NCBI GenBank assembly: GCA_029204225.1
Contig: CM055094.1
Location: 25,192,541 to 25,256,540 of the forward strand
From: Diphasiastrum complanatum
Taxonomy: Eukaryota > Streptophyta > Lycopodiopsida > Lycopodiales > Lycopodiaceae
DNA length: 64,000 nucleotides
Direction: 5' to 3'
Of the stretch, positions 55,690 to 64,000 are shown one piece after another. Below the pieces are notes generated by a model, which searched no databases, was not told the DNA's origin, and was given only the letters and a program-made list of their open reading frames with translations. Numbering within the stretch: the first letter of the stretch is position 1; the number at the start of each line of letters is the position of its first letter. The translations under genes and the position numbers were made by a program.

Positions 55690-57405
55690 TCGTTAAAGCT
55701 ATGACAATATTTCGGATATTTATCTTTCAAATGGAAATCAATATCGATTGGAAATGTTCTGGTGTCAATTTAGTTGCTAACAAGTTTTCACGTTTTGTTA
55801 CTCGAGATAACATGACATAAATCAAGCCAGGTGCAAAATTTGATCTTACATCTAGGATGGCTTTTTCCCGAATGGTCACACCGTGTGCTTTGTGTGCAGT
55901 GATAGCATATGCTAACATTATTGGAAATGTAGATTTGTAAAATATTTTCGTATCAAATCGAATTTTTGCAAATGCAAATCTTGTTATATTGATTTTTTTT
56001 TTTTTGGGTTTCAGTTTGAATGATGATTGTTGTCAATTCATGAATCTTGGAATATTTGAAGGCAATTATGTGAGCTATGGTGCCATTGACTATACCATTT
56101 GAAATATCCAAGTTTTCAAGTACCATTATCTTTGCTCCTATAGCTAGTTTTGGAATTTGATGGAATAACGGATCATTGATCCATGTTGTCAGATTGCTTT
56201 CTAATGTAGCATTTGTTTTAACAGAAATTTCTAGTATATCCGAGGTAGAAAATAGTTTTTCTAGGATGAGGTTGTTAAAATAGAGCACATCTTCTCTATG
56301 GGTACATATGATAGTTGTATTATGATTTGCTATATCATGTATGTTGGACCTAGAATTTGCACAAGTAGTTAATATTTCGTCTATTTCTAGTTGTGTGGGC
56401 TTTTGGAATCTAATTTTGTTCAAGAAATGAAGGTATTCGAGATCATCAGCATGCCTAATTGAGTAGGATAGTTGCAAGTGTGTTACAATTTTCCAGAATG
56501 GAGAGTTTGAAAGATGACATATTAAACAAAGCGATTCTGATTTGTGTTTACAAATGGCTGAAAGCTGTGCATGATCACCGACTAAAAGTAAGATATAATT
56601 TTCAAATACAATGCCAGATGGATTTTTTTTTATTTGATTTATTTGATGAATTACATATGTTAAAATTTGAGCAGTTAGCATTGACATTTCATCTATCACA
56701 ATTAAATGTTTTTCCACTTCCTGGAGTGCCTGATAGAATAAACAATCCCGAATTTGAGCTTGCAATAATTTTATATACCTTATCTTGTTCATCAGTAAGC
56801 GATGAATTCCGCATATTTTCAAATTCAGATTCCAAGCCCAAATTATTTTTCGTATCTTCTGGCAAAGATATGGTTTGTGCATTTTCGATTGCTGAATTTG
56901 ACATTGTTAATGTTTCGTTGATAAGTAGTTTTTTTTGTAGAAGTATATTTGACATTTCTTGTCGTTGTTCTCTTTCAAGAAGCTGTCTATTGGTGTACTC
57001 TACGATGTAGATATCAATATCCTCCTCGTTCTCAACAAAATTTCAAAGTATGCATTCCAAGAAATATGAACAATCAGTATTATTTTCTCTTATCAATTCT
57101 TGTTCATTACGAAAAGGTATGTTTTTGAGCAAAACATTGAAAAAGAAGGCTTCTATATGATGCACATGATGATAGTCAATATCGTACATACTCCAGAATT
57201 TATAGAATGTTAGTTTTTCCAATTCTACAGGTCTGTATGTGTAAACATCAATTGGATGGAACATCAATGTGTTATTTCGACTCACATATCTATATCTAAG
57301 ATTTGGAGGAGAACTATCAATATAATGAACAGCTTTGCTTCTTTTTATCATAGGAATTTGCAAACAAGCAAATGTTATTTCAGATAGACTTGTTGGCTTT
57401 GTTAA
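55690..57405 (-). pseudogene. PIF1/Helitron-type helicase, 5'-truncated
   Basis: Minus strand, N to C: linker region (TSLSEITFACLQIPM, YTYRPVELEKLTFYKF), an acidic/Gln-rich segment, the Walker A GTPGSGKT (near 56706-56730), Walker B IDEMSML, motif III GDHAQLSAIC, SYSIRHADDLEYLHFLNKIR, IVNGTIAHI, motif V YAITAHKAHGVT and motif VI YVMLSRVTKREN. This order and the RPVELE linker are typical of Helitron-like Rep-helicases; the Rep domain itself is missing. Walker A and Walker B almost overlap: the ~60-70 residues that should lie between are deleted with a frameshift. Other breaks are at about 57040 and 55950. Truncation on the N-terminal side is at a copia gag fragment at about 57405. Confidence 0.88.
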
Positions 57406-57797
57406 GATTGCATGAATTAGTGAGATACAAGATGAGATCTAGACTAGCACTTCATTGTGTGAAAATGAATGTGAGCAATGATCTTAGAAGGGAAGTATCT
57501 TCATGTAAAAGTGCTAAAGAGGCTTGGGAATCTTTAAAATCAATCTATGAGTCTAGTAACACTTCGAGGGTTCTCATGCTTAGAAATTAGATTCTGCAAA
57601 GGATGAAGAGGATGAGAGTGCACAAAATAATGTGCTCAGACTCAAGTCTCTCAATAGGGAGTTAGCTTCCATTGGAGAGAAGATTCAAGATGGAGAGCTT
57701 GTTCAGATTGTCCTTAATGGTCTGGGGATGGCTTTTCTAATTTGGTCCAAAGCTTTGCAATCCAAGACACTTTGCCCACTATAGAAAAACTTCATGA
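57405..57797 (+). pseudogene. copia gag fragment
   Basis: HELVRYKMRSRLALHCVKMN, AKEAWESLKSIYES, then stops and frameshifts. It matches about 27465-27858 of the gag-only element nearly word for word. It abuts the truncated end of the helicase. Confidence 0.88.
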
Positions 57798-58743
57798 ACC
57801 AAGAATTCCAGCAATTGAACTTGTAGGAAGTCAAAAAAGTTCAAAAAATGACCATTTTTGGTGATTTTTGGGGGATGGATCTCTCCAAAAACATAAGGAG
57901 ATCATTCTGGAACTAATTACAGCATGATAAGCATTCTTTTTTATCTTTCCAGCAAGCGATTAGACCTATGAATTGATGGCTGGTGGCTTATGCACCATCT
58001 CCATAAAGTTTGAAGCTATTTTGACTTCTACAAATCAAGAAATTTTCGTTCTCAACCTATACTGCATCTTAGAATCAGTATGAATGCTTCATGGAAGTCT
58101 AATTGATGGTTTAAGACGGTTGGTAGCATCAATTTTGAGCTTGGGGAGGTATTTGCACGTTTTTTGATCATTTGGTCTACAAAAGTGCACCCTACTACAG
58201 TTAAATCAGTATTAATGGCTGACAAATTTCGTAAAACTGAAGTTTACGTAAAAAATTTCGTAATGACGTTTGTGACTGATGTAGTGTGCTTTGCATGCCA
58301 GTTTGACATTGGGTTAGTAATATTAGAAATCGGACATTGTTTCGATTTTTTCGATTTTGATTGGCTTTTATACTTGCAGTATTTTCGTCAGAATTTTTGA
58401 ATTACGTAAAATAAAGCAAAATTTGAGTTTTTTGAAAAAAAAAAATTGAAAAAAAATTCAAAATTTCGGTCATTTTTTTGTTATCTATGGAATCAATTTA
58501 GATTAGTGAATTGATTAAACTGAGTTTATCAGTCAAAATTGATCATGCTGTTTTCACTAAGTCTAAATTAAATCCCAGTGATAGATAAGTTAAAATTGAC
58601 AGAAGGAACCGCAATGAACTACCGACAGTTTTTACTGTGCTGTCATTTTTTTTAACTTTGGAGTTAGGAACTCCTAGATTGAAGGTTAAAATTTGAATTT
58701 TTTTTCTTTTTTGTTGAATTTCAATTTGATAAAAATTGGAAAT
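57798..58743. other. gene-free stretch
   Basis: No domain found. A/T homopolymer runs occur around 58430-58480 and 58700. Confidence 0.35.
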
Positions 58744-59576
58744 GTGGGGTATTTTGGAAAATTTTGAGGTTTAATCTAGATCCGAATGTGGTATCTCATT
58801 ATTTACAAAATCAGAGGCCCTCAAATCTATTTCTCGCTTTCTTAATTAATCCTTTACTTCCTAGTAATTTCTCAAATATAGGACATCAGACTGATCTATA
58901 TGATTCTCTCCAGCATGAAGTTATTCTTCTAAAAGACTATTATGTCATATAAATTACTACTACGGTGTGAATAGACTTGGAATTCAGATAAATTCTAAGG
59001 TTAAAATGTTTCAATTTCTTAAACCTAGAATATCTCTGTCGCATAAATGGATTTCGATGGAATAGTAGTTTCTATCACTCAGACTGAAATTATCTGAAGG
59101 AGAAGTCATGTATGTAATAATGTGAATCTTTTAGTGGAAGCACTTATTACTGATTTTTCTTGGATTTAGATATTTTCATATATCATCTTTCCAATTAACT
59201 TTTGTTGAAATTTATAATTTCTTTAAAAGGAGGGGTGAAGTGGTGTAATAAAATTCTATTTGGGAATGTGTTGGTTGCGTAGTTTTCAGAAAAGAACCAA
59301 ATGGGATATAGAAATGAGATTATATCTGAAAGGAATTTCGGATAGATTCAGAGTAAGATGCCTAAATGAAACTTTTCGAATATGAGAAATTCTCTAGGAA
59401 TTGTGTGGACAATCTGGAACTAGAACATGTTTCATATTTGAATCATTATCTATAAGTAGTACAGTGAAAGGTCAAAGGTTACTAATTTCATTTTGATTGG
59501 AATAGAAGTAAGTTTGATCAGAATTTAAGTCTAAGAGTTCTGTATTAGATCAGCCTAATCTTAGTTTGAGTACTAA
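58744..59576 (+). repeat. inverted copy of the host repeat at 32014-39480, without insertions
   Basis: Runs from TGGGGTATTTTGGAAAATTT through GGTATCTCATTATTTAC to TAGATCAGCCTAATCTTAG. It is collinear (inverted) with 39480-39441 joined directly to 33180-32014. It lacks the 6.3-kb copia and the 378-bp MITE, so it shows both empty sites. Confidence 0.85.
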
Positions 59577-61790
59577 TGTTAGGGCCATTTTTTACGGGGG
59601 GGTTGGTCCAACCAAAACATCCTAAACGGGTCAAGGAGTCCCACCTCTAATGGCGGTTCGGCCCTATGTGAGCAACAGAGGATTTGCCACTTCCAACCTT
59701 GATGGCCCTCTACAACAGGGTTCTAGTTCGCTGGCAGGCTATCAGAGGTTGATTTTTGACTGTAATCGGCCATCGAAAATCCACAATCGACTGGTACTGG
59801 CTGCAGACAGATTGTAGAAGTCTGATTTTTTCACAAGCAGGCAGGTGCAGGTCCACAACGAGCCACAGAAAGGTAGGACAGGTCAAAAATCCACAAGCAG
59901 ACTTGACAGAGAGTCGCAGACAGAGATTTAGGACAACAAGTAGGGCAACTGGCTGCAGACAGGCCTGGAACAAGCTGCAGACAGGTGGTACAGGACCGCA
60001 GACAGGGCCACAGTAGGTCGCAGCAGATAGTAGGCAGAGCTAGCGGGCAGATCATAGAGCCAGCAGGGCAGCGATGAGCTGCAGGTAGCCAACGCCTTCC
60101 AGAGATCCGCAGCAAGGTGGCGAACAGAGGAACAGACAGCGCGGGCCACAAAGGGAGGTAGGCAGGCTGTAGGCAAACACACAAGCATTTACCAAGCTGT
60201 GGGCAGCGAACTAGAGATGCAATCAATTGTTACGGATCACAAAGGATGTAATTGCAAGGCCAGCGATGGAGCACCAGGTCCATCGAGTTGTAGACAGCAC
60301 CACTACGCTCCAAATCCTCTTAGGAATGTTGTGTAGGAATCATACTTGTCGTAGGATCAACCTTCTTGTGAGAGCATGGTTGTTGCAGCAAAGAGACTCT
60401 GACTATTTGCTAAGTTGATCACTACTAAATGAAATTTCGAACAACATCAATTGTACTTGCAATTAACCAGTCATGTAATTACTCCCAACCAATTGGAACG
60501 AAAATTAACTCTCAAATATTACTTCACAAACAAGTAATTGCAACCCGAAACTCTCCTACTAGCATTCAACCAAGCAAAGCCAATCACCTCTCACTTAGAT
60601 CAATCAACCTTTAACGAATGAGCTTCAATTACAAAGGCGAGTACTAAACCTTCTTTACGTTGCAAACCTCCAACTCTCAACACATCCTATCATCCGACAA
60701 GGTAGTAATGCCATCACCTCACAAAGTAGCTCAAGAACAAAACATCTAACAATCAACTTTCAAACAACTACTTCCAGCCAATCATTCAACCAACTCTTGA
60801 ATACAACCACTGAAACCCCTTCACTCACTCAATCATTTGCAAAACCCTAGCATAACCAACCAATCAATCAAGAGGGCAAGCCTCCCAACATCCCACAACC
60901 AATCTCAATCAAGCATTCCACCTTTGAAGCAAACTAGCATGGGAACACTACAAGACAAACATTCTCACAAATCTCTCCACTCATATGAGGCAAGACAACA
61001 AGGATCCAAAAATACTAACTCACAAAAGTACTAACTTCCAAAAGCTCTAACATCCAAATACTCTAACATTAAATACAAAGAGTTGGCTCCTTTTTATAGG
61101 AAATCCCAAGTGTCCCCCTTCCAAATGAGGCTTTGCCAATTTTCATGCCCTTCAAGCCCTCTTTGCCATTTGTCCTCAACCCATTTGATAGTACACCTAG
61201 TGGCCTCCATAAGAGAGTGGGGGAGTGGTGCATTCAAGGCTCTCTTCCAAAACTAGCCAAGATGCCATTTTGGTCAAAGGCTAGGGAGGCCATTCAAGTT
61301 TCTCCTTTTGTACACTATAGAAGCCCAAAATGTCAATGGCTAGTGGGTGTACCTCCCAATTTTTATAGCCTCAGTTGTTTTGGCATTTATTATCCAAATT
61401 TTGGGTGAGGCCTTTTTTCAACCCCTATTTTTAGTAGGCAGCCTTCGTTTTTCTTTGGGTACCTGTGTTTTTGGCCTTTCTTCGATTTTTCAAGGGTCGT
61501 GTGCCTACTGCTCATTTGTCTGGGTTTTTGGCCTGTTCGGTAACCACTTGGCCCACACATTTCGTTAACTGTCCGTAAATTGCCCAAACTTGCCGTTACG
61601 GTTTTTGTGACTCTTTGACACTGAATCCATATTTCCCGGTCCCGTTTTTACCCTAAACTTTTCTTTCTCGATTTTTTCTTCTGCGGTTGACTTTTTTGGC
61701 ATTTATGACTAGGGCTCCCACGACAACACGGTTCCCTAAAAAATACACTGAGTGATCATATATTAGTAAAAATGGACTCTATACATGGTG
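59577..61790. other. gene-free, composition-biased stretch
   Basis: After the purine-rich repeat described below, 60430-61080 is A/C-rich (CAACCAA, CTCTAACATCC-type words) with no T-rich complement on the same strand. A minus-strand TATA-like CCTATAAAAAGGAG is near 61090-61105. No gene recognised. It may be gypsy LTR or leader. Confidence 0.35.
59750..60190 (+). repeat. purine-rich GC-biased degenerate repeat (GCAGACAG words)
   Basis: GCAGACAG or close variants (GCAGACAGG, GTAGGCAG, GCAGATAG) occur a dozen or more times with irregular spacing. ORFs here on both strands are composition artefacts. Confidence 0.6.
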
Positions 61791-61794
61791 AGAT

Positions 61795-62060
61795 TTTAGC
61801 ACGGTCATACCGACTATTTTTTTACAACTGGCCATTTTTTTGAAAAGCCGTAAAATATTTACCGGCCATTTCTAAGGCCTCAAAATTTGCTCTAGCCTCA
61901 TTTAGGGCAGACTGGGACCCATTCTAGGTGGACTGGCACTTTTAGCTCGGTCTTACAAAACTTGACCACAAAATATTTTTGACGGTTTTTTCAAAAGTCA
62001 GTTTCTTACTTTTAAACTGTGTCTAGCCACTTTAGGGCGGGCTGGGACCCAGACCTAAGG
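61795..62060 (+). repeat. two diverged tandem units of ~125-145 bp
   Basis: TTTTAGCACGGTC and TTTTAGCTCGGTC start the units. TTTAGGGCAGACTGGGACCC and TTTAGGGCGGGCTGGGACCC lie at the matching places. Confidence 0.65.
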
Positions 62061-62152
62061 CAAATTTGTGCCGATTTTTCTCTAATAATCGGGCTTTACA
62101 TGCCTGTCTTTTTAATTATTGTGAACTTAAACTTCAATATTAGCCCGATTTT

Positions 62153-62934
62153 CCGTGCTGAAGCAAGAGCTATTCGCAATGCTGACGCTCGTTCTACTGC
62201 CAAATTTCTCTACGAACAAGTTATAGTTCATTTCAGATGTCCTCTAGAGCTTATCAGTGATAGGGGTACACATTTCCTTAACTCTGTCATAGCAAATCTT
62301 CTTTTCAAATTTTTTGTGGTACATCACAAAAGTTCCCCATATTATCCACGCTGCAATGGCTAGGCAGAATCCACCAATAAAATCCTATGTGAAATTCTCA
62401 CCAAAACCGTTGAATCCAGCCGATCTGATTGGGAAATCAAACTTCATGCTGCTCTCTGGGCTTATCGTACCACCCCGAAGCGAGTTACAGGCTTAACCTC
62501 TTTCCAGCTCACATATGGTCAAGAAGCCGTTATGCCTCTAGATTCCATATCCCCTCCCTTCGAGTAGCCTATAACCTTTAGCTTGATACTCACCAGAATC
62601 TAGCAAACAAGTTATTCCATCTGGAGCAACTCTGTGAAACATGACGAATCAGCATCCATGCTCAAAAAGTCCACAAACGATGACAAAAAGCATGGCATTA
62701 TCAATCATTGAAACTTAGAGACTTCCAGGTTGGAGATAAATCCTGCTATACCAGGCCAAAGCCTTCAAAGGCAAAATGAAATTTTTTGGCCAAGGACCTT
62801 ACGTCATTAAAAAAATCTTTGCCTCTGAATATGTACAACTCCAAACCCTTCAAGGCAATATCCTCGACACTGTGGTCAATGGGAGCCAACTGAGAAAGTA
62901 CAATGAACCCTGTTTTTATCTTGATATGTATTAG
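62153..62934 (+). pseudogene. Ty3/gypsy integrase fragment
   Basis: AEARAIRNADARSTAKFLYE, ISDRGTHFLNSV, SPYYPRCNG-stop-AESTNKIL, then LHAALWAYRTTPKRVTGLTS and FQLTYGQEAVMP are the integrase core and following region. The TAG at 62361 replaces the conserved Gln (CAG to TAG). Further stops and a frameshift follow near 62560. The C-terminal GPYVIKKIFASEYVQLQTL and NGSQLRKYNEP are clear near 62790-62910. The N-terminal half and all upstream gypsy genes are missing. Confidence 0.9.
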
Positions 62935-63442
62935 TTATTTTCTTTCCTACTGTTGTTCTTTTTTTTTATTGCTTGCATGTCATTTTCGACAACATTTTTG
63001 CTGTGCTTTCTTGTTCAAACCATCAAGACATATCAAATCAGGTACACCAACAGTCTTCTATGAGAAAACCACAAAAGTCATTAGTTTCAGAAGAAATTTT
63101 TTCACAATATCTCAGATAGAATTCGCCTGACCCCTTTTCTACAGAGCATGATCCATTTTTGGCCTCCGCGAATTCTATTTCAGATAAAAAAAAATGTCTA
63201 AAAATAAAAAAATGTAGTTTTATTCATCAAATATCCATCATCAGAATTTGCAAACAATTCGCTGGAGTTCAAAATGATTGCCACAATTTCTCTGTCATCT
63301 CTGTGAATTCTGATCAGACACAGTTTGGCAGTATCAGTCGATTTTTCTCTTTTGGCATAAAAAAACTCGCTTACAAGAATCCGTAGACCCTCAAAACGTT
63401 GCCTTGACACTGAGGATAATTTCTGAGTGAAGTTGCAAATTC
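62935..63442 (+). other. spacer between gypsy integrase and extra ORF
   Basis: T-rich then A-rich; nothing coding recognised. Confidence 0.35.
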
Positions 63443-63793
63443 TTGCCAAAAAAAGTCTATATAGTCCTCCACCCTTCTCTTACAGGTTTTTGGGATCGAG
63501 GGTTACCTCCAATCGCCCTTGATATCAATAAACCCTTGCGAACGCAAGACGACCATATCAACGTAGCAAGGCTCTATTATCGCGCTGCACTCACTTCCGC
63601 CCTGCACGTTGATATGGTGGAGCTATGGAAAATCCATAACTTTTTACAAGGTATGCTCCATTATTACAAACCCATGCCTTTCCTGAACAAATTACGGTGG
63701 CAAATGATGGAGGGCATCGGCACTCCCGACAACAACAGTCTTGCCTCCAAGAAGCACAAAAGATCCAGGACGAAAAGGCGTCGATTGGTGTGA
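63443..63793 (+). CDS. extra ORF between gypsy integrase and 3' LTR
   Basis: 117 codons, no stop, no ATG at the front. A good acceptor (TTCTCTTACAG) at 63485 suggests it is the second exon of a spliced product; the first internal ATG is at 63614. From the acceptor it encodes about 102 residues: LPPIALDINKPLRTQDDH, NVARLYYRAALTSALHVDM, LQGMLHYYKPMPFLNKLRW, and a strongly basic end (KKHKRSRTKRRR) that could be a nuclear signal. No family recognised. It ends 13 bp before the polypurine tract, so it belongs to the gypsy element, where some families carry extra 3' ORFs. Confidence 0.5.
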   Translation: MPKKVYIVLHPSLTGFWDRGLPPIALDINKPLRTQDDHINVARLYYRAALTSALHVDMVELWKIHNFLQGMLHYYKPMPFLNKLRWQMMEGIGTPDNNSLASKKHKRSRTKRRRLV

Positions 63794-63805
63794 GACCACA
63801 AATCC

Positions 63806-63822
63806 AATAAGGAGGGGGATAA
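63806..63822 (+). promoter_or_regulatory. polypurine tract of the gypsy element
   Basis: AATAAGGAGGGGGATAA directly before the LTR start TGTTAGC. Confidence 0.8.
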
Positions 63823-64000
63823 TGTTAGCAACTGTGTTAACACAGAGAAAATAAAAAAAGAAATAAATAAAACACCATGGCATGTGTTTTGTAAGTCCAC
63901 GTATGAGTATCTGTCAATAAACTTCAACCGTGGCATGTGTTTTGTAAGTCCATGAGTAGAAACTTAAATAATAATAAAATAGCTTAAGATTAGAAATATT
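63823..64000 (+). repeat. gypsy 3' LTR, cut by the window end
   Basis: Starts TGTTAGCAACTG. It holds a perfect 14-bp palindrome CTGTGTTAACACAG at 63832-63845 and a direct repeat GGCATGTGTTTTGTAAGTCC (about 63880 and 63933). Confidence 0.75.

Noticed and set aside
58164-58400. 78-codon plus-strand ORF
   Set aside because: Phe/Asp-rich low-complexity sequence with no splice context or family.
59831-60226. Cys/Leu-rich minus-strand ORFs of up to 131 codons
   Set aside because: Translations of the GCAGACAG repeat block.

Overview
This 64 kb window reads as nuclear DNA of a land plant with a large, repeat-laden genome. It is visibly AT-rich. It carries Ty1/copia elements primed by initiator tRNA-Met, Ty3/gypsy and CACTA-type remnants, a Helitron-type helicase, GT-AG introns, and one clearly functional plant-type housekeeping gene. 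I cannot name the species; a fern, lycophyte or gymnosperm would fit. No rRNA, tRNA or CRISPR array was seen.

Layout. 1-3.8 kb: unrecognised ORFs, a foldback repeat and a (TC)n(AC)n microsatellite. 3.8-7.4 kb: a minus-strand copia fragment (gag, protease, integrase), then LTR material with 94-bp tandem repeats upstream of a TATA box. 8-9.4 kb: a spliced minus-strand gene remnant of unknown family. 10-11 kb: a divergent histone H3-like pseudogene whose frame runs on into an S/P/K-rich tail. 12.9-18.9 kb: a decayed plus-strand copia element with a triplicated primer-binding site and a MITE inside its polymerase gene. 21.4-25.1 kb: a multi-exon CACTA-like gene remnant with a SET domain between transposase-associated exons. 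26.5-29.2 kb: a non-autonomous copia unit with an intact 628-codon gag-protease frame but no integrase core or reverse transcriptase. 30-33 kb: an old non-coding retroelement. It hosts another MITE and a complete copia element (33181-39440, 5-bp target duplication ATACC). An inverted copy of the same repeat at 58.7-59.6 kb lacks both insertions and so shows the empty site.

39.8-45.2 kb: a SWIM zinc-finger remnant, a 17-bp minisatellite and a mosaic of copia pieces around one LTR. 45.2-52.7 kb: no recognisable gene. 52.76-53.81 kb (minus): EBP2, an rRNA-processing protein needed for 60S ribosome assembly. Its upstream region holds a telo-box and two site II motifs, the pair typical of plant ribosome-biogenesis genes. 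54.2-57.4 kb (minus): a PIF1/Helitron-type helicase pseudogene followed on the same strand by phase-compatible exons ending in a GIY-YIG nuclease with its catalytic residues kept. 57.4-64 kb: a copia gag fragment, the empty-site repeat, GC-rich repeats, a gypsy integrase pseudogene and an extra ORF just before the gypsy polypurine tract and LTR.

The strongest candidates for something undescribed are the helicase/GIY-YIG unit, the H3-like protein with a serine/proline-rich tail, and the SET domain inside the CACTA-like gene. All three are damaged here, so intact relatives elsewhere in the genome would be the decisive test.
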